33,265 nt of DNA. It comes from Prevotella sp. MGM1 (GTDB lineage Bacteria; Bacteroidota; Bacteroidia; Bacteroidales; Bacteroidaceae). The position numbers and the translations under genes were made by a program. Location: NCBI RefSeq assembly GCF_002933775.1, contig NZ_BEWV01000104.1, positions 1 to 33,265 on the forward strand. The letters run 5' to 3'. Below the pieces are notes generated by a model. It was not told the origin of the DNA. It worked only from the letters and a program-made list of their open reading frames with translations, and ran no database searches. Below, one piece after another: positions 9,102-16,696 of the stretch (position 1 is the stretch's first letter; every line of letters starts with the position of its first letter).

Positions 9102-9980
9102 ATGACATCAAGAAAGAATAGCGATGAACACTATGTCATCGATTTATGCGATGAAGTTCTTGGTTTAAAAGCATCAAGGCAGCAGACTTTTGACTTTCTG
9201 CGTGGCGATGGGAATCCCGGAAAGAAACTTCCTGTTGATGCGTATTATCCCCAATTAAAACTCGTTGTAGAATATAAGGAGCGGCAACACACAGAATCGG
9301 TGGCTTTCTTCAACAAGAAAACCACTGTGAGTGGTGTATGTCGCGACGAACAGCGACGTATTTATGACCAGCGACGCAGGGACGTTCTGCCCAAGCACGG
9401 TATTAAACTGATTGAAATATCATACACTGACTTTAAGTATGACAACCATAAACGCCTCATTCGTAATCGACAAGCAGACATGGCTGAAATACGAAGAATA
9501 CTTTCAAAGACTCAAAATGAAAATCAAAAAGTTGAACATAAAAATACAGATAAGCAGACAAAAAAAGATGAAAGAAACAATCTAAGGAGTAAAACACCTG
9601 TAAAAGATGGAAGACATACTTGGGTTTACTCTGCATATAGTAAGTTTGGCTGCCTGTTTATATTGGCAGTTGTCTTTTGTACACTATTGATTTCATCTTA
9701 TCTCACTATATCTGTTTTCGATTTTAACGAAGGTTTATCATTAATAATTATGTTTTTCTCTTTATTTGTAGTATCATTCATTTTTCATCACTACACAACA
9801 GGGGTGGATGAAAAGTTGGATAAGGAAAAATATAAAAGAAAAGAAGTATCTTCTATTTATAGTAGTACGAACCATAATCCTGTCTGCTGTCCCCAATGTG
9901 GAAGTCATACTATAGGTCTGTCAGATAATGGAGGATTCGTCTGTATAGACTGTGGGGTGCAGTGGTATCAAACATATTAA
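9102..9980 (+). CDS. Predicted membrane protein with nuclease-like domain and C-terminal zinc ribbon
   Basis: Three parts are visible in this 292-residue product. Residues 1-135 form a restriction-endonuclease-like fold: PVDAYYP (D46), then LVVEYKERQH (E57, K59), giving the D…ExK pattern. A conserved Arg-rich helix (DEQRRIYDQRRRDVLPKHG) and a terminal strand follow. A charged linker (136-178) leads to two hydrophobic segments (about 182-203 and 212-230), likely a transmembrane hairpin. The C-terminus (262-286) is a zinc ribbon with CPQC and CIDC pairs. The nuclease part looks like a widespread Bacteroidetes domain of unproven function; the link to a membrane hairpin and zinc ribbon is unusual. 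It follows the radical SAM gene after 45 bases. DNA cleavage at the membrane is inference. Confidence 0.75.
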   Translation: MTSRKNSDEHYVIDLCDEVLGLKASRQQTFDFLRGDGNPGKKLPVDAYYPQLKLVVEYKERQHTESVAFFNKKTTVSGVCRDEQRRIYDQRRRDVLPKHGIKLIEISYTDFKYDNHKRLIRNRQADMAEIRRILSKTQNENQKVEHKNTDKQTKKDERNNLRSKTPVKDGRHTWVYSAYSKFGCLFILAVVFCTLLISSYLTISVFDFNEGLSLIIMFFSLFVVSFIFHHYTTGVDEKLDKEKYKRKEVSSIYSSTNHNPVCCPQCGSHTIGLSDNGGFVCIDCGVQWYQTY

Positions 9981-10112
9981 CTATCATAGAAGAACTGTTT
10001 CGGGATTGTGGAGGGAGTCCGTTCCTTATCCAATTATGCCTCAAAATCATAAATTTTCCACAAAAAAGTTTACCAGACAGCGATAATTACAGAACATTAT
10101 AAAAATAAGGTC

Positions 10113-11258
10113 ATGAGTACAGGAAAAGAAAAATGCGAAATGCTAAAAGCAATCAGAAAACAGATTGCAGAACGATACAACTTAGAGTACACACCATCAG
10201 AATGCACTCACAAAGGAAATTGCCTTGGTACATGCCCTAAATGCGATGCCGAACTCCGTGACCTTCAAGAACAGTTAGAACGAAGAGGAATAACGGATAT
10301 TGATTGGAATGTGGAAATTCCCGAAGAGGAAAGTAGTGTAGATCCAGAGGATTCTGCCCGCTCTATTCTGCAAGGTGATGTTGAATCACCGAAAGAGCCT
10401 GAATTGATAAAAGTAACAATGGGGATGCCCGCTCCTCCATACCTATATAGAGATAAAAAACGCGTTCTCTACAAGGAGTGTCAGGTAGCAGGTATTACGT
10501 TCCATAACCTTGAAGAAGTTTGGGATGAGTTATATGAGGGGGCTGAACTTGCATTAGTCAGAGAAAAAGACAACAAGCACGACAAATATGCTATTGCCGT
10601 AGCCTTGGCCGATGATTATGATGGGGAACCGGATGACTTTGATTTTGACTACATCTTGGGATATGTACCTCGGTCGGATAATAAGGATTTGGCTGACATG
10701 ATGGATATGGGTTGGGCAGAAGCTTTTGAATGTGAGCTTAGTCAGGTCAACGGTTCTAACCCCTATAAGGGAAGTCTGTGGATGAAGATATACATCGTCA
10801 GCAAAGACGAGGAAGAATATGAGAATACAGAACACCTGTTGCATGCCATGGAACTGGATGATGAAGCATACGAAGAGTTTACCACTTGCATAGAAAATCA
10901 TGGCTGTGCTTATTTTAGGTGGGGAGGTTTCCAACCGTGTGAATACCACAATTTCCCAAAGAAAGGCGATAAAGTTGTATTCATACACAAAGGAGAAAAT
11001 ATCTCAGAATTATATCTAATGTATTGCATAGCTGTAGGCGATGATAATGCAGCCTACTTCGTAGAGGACAAAACCTCATTACATGCTATTGATGACAGTT
11101 GCTATTATGTGTTCACTACCATTCACGGCCCACTAAAGGTAAGCAATAATCAAATTTCTTTTCTTGAAGATGAGATTGTTTGCGATATTCAAGCTGATGA
11201 ATACCTTTCAGAAAATGCTTCGACCAAACTACAACTATTATTTGATAGCAGGAAATAA
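10113..11258 (+). CDS. HIRAN-domain protein with N-terminal Cys motif
   Basis: The 381-residue protein has a Cys cluster near the N-terminus (C31, C37, C41, C44; CTHKGNCLGTCPKCD), probably a zinc-binding knuckle. A HIRAN domain follows at about 119-215, recognisable from YKECQVAGITFHN, the LVREKDNKHDKYAIAV core and the ILGYVPRSDN strand. HIRAN domains bind damaged DNA or free 3' DNA ends in helicases such as HLTF, and occur as stand-alone modules in bacteria. The remaining 165 residues are acidic and not assigned. The gene lies 132 bases after the nuclease-like gene and only 2 bases before the next gene, with which it is surely co-transcribed. A role in sensing DNA ends in defence is inference. 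Confidence 0.78.
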   Translation: MSTGKEKCEMLKAIRKQIAERYNLEYTPSECTHKGNCLGTCPKCDAELRDLQEQLERRGITDIDWNVEIPEEESSVDPEDSARSILQGDVESPKEPELIKVTMGMPAPPYLYRDKKRVLYKECQVAGITFHNLEEVWDELYEGAELALVREKDNKHDKYAIAVALADDYDGEPDDFDFDYILGYVPRSDNKDLADMMDMGWAEAFECELSQVNGSNPYKGSLWMKIYIVSKDEEEYENTEHLLHAMELDDEAYEEFTTCIENHGCAYFRWGGFQPCEYHNFPKKGDKVVFIHKGENISELYLMYCIAVGDDNAAYFVEDKTSLHAIDDSCYYVFTTIHGPLKVSNNQISFLEDEIVCDIQADEYLSENASTKLQLLFDSRK

Positions 11259-11260
11259 AT

Positions 11261-12667
11261 ATGATAGGCACAATTATTGGTGATTTGGCGGCTTGGACGT
11301 ATGAGAATGAGAGAGAAACATTTTGGAATCAACTCATATCATACAACTATGATAAAGTTGAGTTGTCCCTATATGCTCATGCTTATTTGCAAGCAGTCAG
11401 CATAAATGTACTTAGTGTACCCAATCAAAATGTCAACATAGTAAGGAATACAGAATGGTCACCCGAAGAATGGCTAAGAGTTGGCGGACAGTGGTTGATG
11501 TGGCAACTTATGTGTGCTTGGAATGACAACTTGGTTTACCCGAATGGTAACGAGAAACTTCCTTCTGTAGAAAAGGAGGAATACTATGCTCGAATGTTTA
11601 TGGTAGGACTTATCAGAAAACTCCGACATGGCTACACTAAAAGCGATGCTTATCACTCTGACGAAATGTTTGTAGATTTTAGCAAACATTGGAAATGGAA
11701 ACCTTGGCAAGAATCTATTTCAGAAAAAGATAATTATAGCATCCTTACCTGTGTGTTTCGTGCTTGGGACTCTTTCTATAGAGGCTTTGATTTCACCTCC
11801 TCCATTCATAACGCAATGAAATGGGAAGGAAATAGACATCTTATAGCTATGCTTACCGCTTCGTTTGCAAGTGCCATGTATGGTTGCCAATACAATCTTA
11901 TCAAGAAGAAATTTGCGAAGAACGGACAAATAAGCCACTTGTTTGAATTGTATTGCTTAGGCGAACATTTTGGCTATCATCATGCCTTATGTCACGAAAT
12001 GATGGACGAAAACAACGGATTCAGGACATTTTACCCCAAGAATAGAGCTTTAACAAACGTGGAACGTCATTTTTGGCAAAGTGTAGCAAACCCTTTTGAC
12101 CGTCTTATATTTTCAGAATCAGATTATAAAAACATAATGAAGTGCTCACCGACGGGATGGGATAACAGATATGGCTTATATTTGGATGATGGATGGTTCT
12201 ATGTATATAGGAGTGGATGCCTAATAGGACGTTTCATGTTAATAGAAGAAGATGGCTATTGGCTGATAAAGAACGTACAATTATCGGGCGAACAACCATG
12301 GAGAGAGTTTTGTAATGCCTTATTCTGTGCGTTGACAGAAAGCTGCAACTTACGTGGATTTTCAGGAAAATATGAAGATTATGCTTCAATATTCAAGTAT
12401 TATCAAGGAGAACTGACCTGTCCAGAAAAGTGGAAAAATAACGTATCAGGAAAGTTTTGGCACGGAGAAATGATGTTCTGCACTAATCATATCAGCATTG
12501 AAGAGTGGACGAAAAAAGCCGAGAATGCTCTCAAAAATATGGAACCCGATAAACAGAAATACGCAAAATCCATGTCTCTTCGTCAGTTTGGTGTGATATT
12601 ATTTATTGAAACCCTATATAGTAAATGGTGTTCTTACGATAATATGGATTGGATATATGAGTATTAG
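11261..12667 (+). CDS. Divergent ADP-ribosylglycohydrolase-like protein, probably lacking catalysis
   Basis: The start MIGTIIGDLAAWTYE matches the conserved opening of ADP-ribosylglycohydrolases, enzymes that remove ADP-ribose from targets with two metal ions. Two further regions align by pattern but have lost their ligands. The usual T-D-D-T before the helix is replaced by Y-D-K-V (residues 30-33). The usual G-G-D-T-D-T before the final conserved helix is replaced by E-G-N-R-H-L (189-194), although the helix ASFASAMYG after it is kept. At 468 residues it is longer than the usual 260-350; residues about 245-468 are an unassigned extension. It is likely a pseudo-enzyme or ADP-ribose binder. 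It sits 2 bases after the HIRAN gene. The family call comes from short motifs only, so it is moderately sure. Confidence 0.6.
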   Translation: MIGTIIGDLAAWTYENERETFWNQLISYNYDKVELSLYAHAYLQAVSINVLSVPNQNVNIVRNTEWSPEEWLRVGGQWLMWQLMCAWNDNLVYPNGNEKLPSVEKEEYYARMFMVGLIRKLRHGYTKSDAYHSDEMFVDFSKHWKWKPWQESISEKDNYSILTCVFRAWDSFYRGFDFTSSIHNAMKWEGNRHLIAMLTASFASAMYGCQYNLIKKKFAKNGQISHLFELYCLGEHFGYHHALCHEMMDENNGFRTFYPKNRALTNVERHFWQSVANPFDRLIFSESDYKNIMKCSPTGWDNRYGLYLDDGWFYVYRSGCLIGRFMLIEEDGYWLIKNVQLSGEQPWREFCNALFCALTESCNLRGFSGKYEDYASIFKYYQGELTCPEKWKNNVSGKFWHGEMMFCTNHISIEEWTKKAENALKNMEPDKQKYAKSMSLRQFGVILFIETLYSKWCSYDNMDWIYEY

Positions 12668-12725
12668 ATTGATTCTATTCAAATAGATTTCGCTATAAAT
12701 CACAAAATCACATTCTTAAAAGGCT

Positions 12726-12733
12726 TATATTTG
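12726..12733 (+). promoter_or_regulatory. Bacteroidales -7-like box upstream of recD2
   Basis: TATATTTG fits the Bacteroidetes -7 consensus TAnnTTTG and lies 28 bases before the helicase start codon. No clear -33 TTTG is seen at the expected distance, so strength is uncertain. It sits in the 94-base gap where base composition changes, consistent with a new transcription unit starting here. A short dyad (TCTATT-ca-AATAGA) lies 5' of it at about 12674-12687. Confidence 0.5.
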
Positions 12734-12761
12734 CAGATTATAAGGAATTAGTTGATAGCAT

Positions 12762-14990
12762 ATGCAAAAGCTCCGTTGTGTAGTAGAACGAATCACCTAC
12801 CAAAATCCCGAAAACGGGTATTCGGTGATGAGGGTCAAGGTCAAAGGATACAATGACCTTGTAACCCTTGTCGGCAATCTGTTGGAAGTGCCGGCAGGGA
12901 GTGTTCTGCTGTGCGAAGGGGATTGGAAAGTGGATAAGCGATACGGCAACCAGTTTGTAGCGGAGAGTTGGGAAGAGGTCATGCCCGCCACCATCTATGG
13001 CATAGAGAAGTACCTGGGCAGCGGACTGGTGAAAGGCATCGGCCCGAAATTCGCCCAACTTATCGTCAGTCGTTTCGGACTGGAAACCATCGATGTGATT
13101 GAAACCGATATTGAACGGCTCCACGAAGTGCCCGGCATCGGCAAGAAACGTGTGGAGAAGATTGCCGAGAGTTGGGAGAAGCAGAAGGACATCAAGAACG
13201 TGATGCTCTTCCTGCAAGGTTATGGAGTCAGTACCGCATACGCTGCCAAAATCTATCGTCAATACGGAAAAGAAAGCATTGATACCGTCAAGGCCAATCC
13301 CTATAAACTGGCAGATGACATCTGGGGCATCGGTTTCAAGACAGCCGACGGCATAGCCGCCAAGATGGGTTATGAGAAGAACGACCTTCGTCGTTGCAAG
13401 AGCGGCATCACCTACACACTCAGCCACCTTTCCGAAGAAGGACACGTCTATGCCGAAGAGGAACAACTCCTGAATGCGGCCATCGAACTCTTGAAGGCGG
13501 ACGAAGAACCCATCCGTCAGGCTATGTCAGAAATGTTGCAGAGTGAAGACCTGATACAAGACGGTGACGCACTCTATATGCCACCCTTCTATTATGCAGA
13601 AGTAGGAACAGCCAACCGTCTGAGCGGATTATTGAATAATGCGGACGGAAATCTCTTCCAAAAAGCATTAGACATCGCTGCCATCTCCAAAGCCTCCGGC
13701 ATAGAGTATGACGAAGTGCAGGTGGAAGCCATCCGTGAAGCAGTCGCCTCCAAGGTTATGGTGCTGACAGGTGGTCCCGGAACGGGAAAGACCACCACCA
13801 CACAAGGAATCATCGCAGCCTTGAAGAGCATGGGACTGAGCATCCTGCTTGCCGCACCTACCGGACGAGCCGCCAAACGAATGAGTGAAGCGACAGGGAT
13901 GGAGGCAAAGACCATCCACCGCCTATTGGAATACAATCCGAAAGACGGTTACAAACGCAATGACGAGAACCCGTTGGAAGGGGATGCCCTTATCGTGGAC
14001 GAATGTTCCATGATAGACATCATTCTGATGAACAACCTGATGAAAGCCTTACCAACGAATATGCGCCTGGTATTGGTGGGCGACATCGACCAGTTGCCCA
14101 GCGTAGGTGCCGGAAACGTACTTCGTAACATCATCGACTCTGAGAGAATACCGGTCATCCGCCTGACACGCATCTTCCGACAGGCACAGACCAGCCGTAT
14201 CGTCATGAGTGCCCATGCCATCAACAAGGGACAGTTCCCCGACACCAGCAACGGCAAGCAGACCGATTTCTTCTTCATGCAGATAGAAGAACCGGAACAG
14301 GTGGCGGAAACCATCGTCAAGTTGGTAAAGGAACGATTGCCCAAAGCATACAACCGCCCGGCAAGCGACATCCAAGTCCTCACACCTATGCAACGAGGGG
14401 TGGTAGGTGCAGCCAATCTGAATATAGCCCTACAAGCCGTTCTGAACACCTCCCAGTTGGTACTGACCAGAAGTGGTTATTCCTTCCGTCAAGGCGACAG
14501 AGTGATGCAACTCCGCAACAATTATGACAAGGATGTGTTCAACGGTGACCTGGGATATGTAGAGAAAGTGAACTTGGAAGATAGAACCCTGCAAGTGGAC
14601 TTCGATGGCAAGTTAGTGGAATACGAAGTTTCGGAACTGGACGAGCTGACCTTAGCCTACGCAACAACCATCCACAAGTCGCAAGGCTCGGAATATCCCA
14701 TCGTGGTGATGCCTGTCCTGATGACGCACTACGTGATGCTCCAACGCAACCTTATCTATACAGGTATCACCCGTGCTAAGAAGATTTGTGTACTGGTAGG
14801 AACAAAGAAAGCATTGTCTTTCGCCATCCGCAATATGTCGGTGCTGAAACGCAACACGAAATTGAAAGAACGGCTGAATCCGGCATTAACACAACCCGGC
14901 AAAGCCACGTCCCCCAAAGAATATATGCTTCCGACACAAACGGAGTACGGCATGGTAGCAGAAGAGAAAACTGAATACGGAAAGAAATAG
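12762..14990 (+). CDS. recD2: RecD2-like superfamily 1 DNA helicase
   Basis: The 742-residue product matches RecD2, a 5'-3' DNA helicase of bacteria that lack RecBC partners. It has an N-terminal OB-like domain (1-75) and helix-hairpin-helix segments (VKGIGPKFAQ at about 90-99 and VPGIGKKRVEK at about 123-133). The helicase core has Walker A GGPGTGKT (337-344), Walker B IVDECSMID (411-419) and LVLVGDIDQLPSVG. The last motifs are TIHKSQGSEYP and GITRAKK near the C-terminus. The length is typical. On mobile elements this helicase may help process incoming or replicating DNA. The gene and those after it are GC-richer than the defence cargo to the left. Confidence 0.92.
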   Translation: MQKLRCVVERITYQNPENGYSVMRVKVKGYNDLVTLVGNLLEVPAGSVLLCEGDWKVDKRYGNQFVAESWEEVMPATIYGIEKYLGSGLVKGIGPKFAQLIVSRFGLETIDVIETDIERLHEVPGIGKKRVEKIAESWEKQKDIKNVMLFLQGYGVSTAYAAKIYRQYGKESIDTVKANPYKLADDIWGIGFKTADGIAAKMGYEKNDLRRCKSGITYTLSHLSEEGHVYAEEEQLLNAAIELLKADEEPIRQAMSEMLQSEDLIQDGDALYMPPFYYAEVGTANRLSGLLNNADGNLFQKALDIAAISKASGIEYDEVQVEAIREAVASKVMVLTGGPGTGKTTTTQGIIAALKSMGLSILLAAPTGRAAKRMSEATGMEAKTIHRLLEYNPKDGYKRNDENPLEGDALIVDECSMIDIILMNNLMKALPTNMRLVLVGDIDQLPSVGAGNVLRNIIDSERIPVIRLTRIFRQAQTSRIVMSAHAINKGQFPDTSNGKQTDFFFMQIEEPEQVAETIVKLVKERLPKAYNRPASDIQVLTPMQRGVVGAANLNIALQAVLNTSQLVLTRSGYSFRQGDRVMQLRNNYDKDVFNGDLGYVEKVNLEDRTLQVDFDGKLVEYEVSELDELTLAYATTIHKSQGSEYPIVVMPVLMTHYVMLQRNLIYTGITRAKKICVLVGTKKALSFAIRNMSVLKRNTKLKERLNPALTQPGKATSPKEYMLPTQTEYGMVAEEKTEYGKK

Positions 14991-15001
14991 TATCATCATA
15001 T

Positions 15002-15009
15002 TATATTTG
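15002..15009 (+). promoter_or_regulatory. -7-like box upstream of the PGN_0703-type gene
   Basis: TATATTTG again matches TAnnTTTG and sits 15 bases before the start codon, within the same 10-base string (TTATATTTGC) as the box before recD2. Transcripts from it would have a very short leader. No -33 TTTG is evident because the region upstream is still recD2 coding sequence. Confidence 0.4.
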
Positions 15010-15024
15010 CCCCAAAAGTAGATT

Positions 15025-16032
15025 ATGAAACACGCTGAATTTAAGGCTATAGCCAGACAACATCAAATAGATTTCAAGGTCAATGACCCGGAGATTAACA
15101 TTGCCGCTGATAGATTTCCTATCCGTACTATTCGGAAGAACGGCAAGAAATATAAGATAGAGGTAAAAAGTTCTTTAACTTGGAAGGATTGCCGTGATGA
15201 GCATAACCTTTATCGCATTTTCTTCAGCGGATTCCGAAAAGAGATAACGGAAGAAGTTGACAAAGAAGCTTCTTTGACAAAAGGGCAAATGGTTACAAAT
15301 CTTTTGCGCAGCGAACACATCCCATACAACGTATTCTTTCCCATGCGACATGACCTGGATGGGACAGCCCGCCTGTTCAATCGTATTCTCGGAGAGGAAC
15401 GAATAGCTACCATCAGCCAGATACTTGTTGAGCATAACCCCGGAGGGCTTAAAGATGGCACATCCTTTGATGTTTACATCGAATATGCTCCCATGGGAGC
15501 AAATCCCGGTGAGAAGGGCGGCATTGGCATTGAGGTGAAATACACGGAAAAGGAGTATCTTATCAAGCATGGCACGAAAGAATGGGAAGAAACACATAAT
15601 GCTTCCGGCATTCATCTTGCAGACAATTACAGCAACCCAAGCAATGCCTGCGGCTGGTTCAAACCGGAGTTTATAGCAGACGTACCGTTTGAAGACAAAG
15701 AGAGGATGACATCCCATGTGACAGCCAACCGTTACCGCCAGATATGGCGCAACCACATTCTTGGTGCATCCATGATACTCGGATTGTGCGAGAACCAAGA
15801 TGATAAACTTACGGAGTTTACAAGTCTCACGGTTTATCCCAAAGGAAACGGGCATTTCTCGGAAATCTGGGGCGAATACGAATCCAAGCTGACTCCGGCC
15901 GGATTGCAAACATTCAAGCACATCACCTACGAAGATCTGTTCCCCTTGATGCAGGAGTGTCTGAATGAAGCCAACATTCCTAATCTCAATGAGTGGATGG
16001 ATTACCTTAACAGACGATATATCATAAAATGA
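15025..16032 (+). CDS. PGN_0703-type putative restriction endonuclease
   Basis: The 335-residue protein resembles the PGN_0703 family of putative restriction endonucleases. The PD-(D/E)XK core is seen as TSFDVYIEY (D149) followed by GIGIEVKYTE (E170, K172). A second E-x-K string (KIEVKSS, about 44-50) near the N-terminus may be coincidental. No methyltransferase is next to it, so a modification-dependent or phosphoesterase-assisted role is possible, but nothing in the sequence proves one. Its stop overlaps the start of the metallophosphoesterase gene (ATGA), so the two are coupled. It begins 34 bases after recD2. Length is near full for the family. Confidence 0.75.
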   Translation: MKHAEFKAIARQHQIDFKVNDPEINIAADRFPIRTIRKNGKKYKIEVKSSLTWKDCRDEHNLYRIFFSGFRKEITEEVDKEASLTKGQMVTNLLRSEHIPYNVFFPMRHDLDGTARLFNRILGEERIATISQILVEHNPGGLKDGTSFDVYIEYAPMGANPGEKGGIGIEVKYTEKEYLIKHGTKEWEETHNASGIHLADNYSNPSNACGWFKPEFIADVPFEDKERMTSHVTANRYRQIWRNHILGASMILGLCENQDDKLTEFTSLTVYPKGNGHFSEIWGEYESKLTPAGLQTFKHITYEDLFPLMQECLNEANIPNLNEWMDYLNRRYIIK

Positions 16033-16622
16033 GAATTTTACACCTATCAGATACTCACGGTTGCCATCATCGGCTATACGACTTGCCCGAAGCGGACATT
16101 CTTGTCCATTCTGGTGATTTCACTATGTCAGGAAGCGAGAAGGAAGCCCTTGACTTCTTGAACTGGTTTTGTGACCTCCCATATCCGCACAAGATATTCA
16201 TCTGTGGTAACCATGATGAATGTCTGTATGGGGCAAACATCAGTGGCCTTAACAACAATGTCCATTATCTATGCAATTCCGGTTTGGAAATTGAAGGTTT
16301 GAAGTTCTATGGTGTACCCATGTTCATGAGTGACTGCATCAGTGACCGACAAAACCGGAACTATGCCGAAATACCTTCCGATACCGATGTGTTGATAACG
16401 CATTGTCCGCCATACGGCATATTAGACTTTGATGATAACATAAACTACGGCTCGGAAGAATTGTTGCAACGGATTACACAGATTCATCCACGGCTGCACT
16501 TGTTTGGGCATATACATATACAACATGGAATTACCCATAATGGCGCAACCACATTTTCCAACGGTGCCATTATGAACGTAGATTATTCTCAACTCAATGA
16601 TGCTAATCTGATAGAGCTATAA
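16029..16622 (+). CDS. Calcineurin-like metallophosphoesterase
   Basis: The 197-residue product carries all metal-ligand motifs of the calcineurin-like phosphoesterase fold: LSDTHG (D8, H10), HSGDF (D30), CGNHDE (N61, H62), ITHCPP (H125) and FGHIH (H161, H163). Such enzymes hydrolyse phosphodiesters or phosphomonoesters; the substrate is not predictable here. There is no signal peptide, so it is cytoplasmic. Translational coupling to the PGN_0703-type nuclease gene hints at a joint role in nucleic acid processing. It is the last + strand gene before the strand switch. Confidence 0.88.
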   Translation: MRILHLSDTHGCHHRLYDLPEADILVHSGDFTMSGSEKEALDFLNWFCDLPYPHKIFICGNHDECLYGANISGLNNNVHYLCNSGLEIEGLKFYGVPMFMSDCISDRQNRNYAEIPSDTDVLITHCPPYGILDFDDNINYGSEELLQRITQIHPRLHLFGHIHIQHGITHNGATTFSNGAIMNVDYSQLNDANLIEL

Positions 16623-16626
16623 CTCT

Positions 16627-16692
16627 CTTTATATATGTTCAAACTCCGACCCACGCCTCACGGCGGAAGTCGGAGTTTGAACATATATAAAG
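16627..16692. terminator. 66-nt near-perfect hairpin between convergent operons
   Basis: Arms 16627-16650 and 16669-16692 are perfectly complementary over 24 bp. The 18-base loop has an inner 4-bp stem (CGCC 16654-16657 with GGCG 16662-16665, loop TCAC). It lies in the 74-base gap between the tail-to-tail metallophosphoesterase and pcfJ genes, so it probably ends transcription from both sides. It lacks a clear U-run on either strand, so it is not a textbook intrinsic terminator. Confidence 0.7.
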
Positions 16693-16696
16693 GAAC

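Noticed and set aside
12738..13466. 242-codon open frame on the - strand
   Set aside because: It lies wholly antisense to the conserved recD2 N-terminal half and shows no recognisable domain.
15175..15921. 248-codon open frame on the - strand
   Set aside because: It is antisense to the PGN_0703-type gene, whose nuclease motifs are intact; the antisense product is Cys-rich and domain-less.
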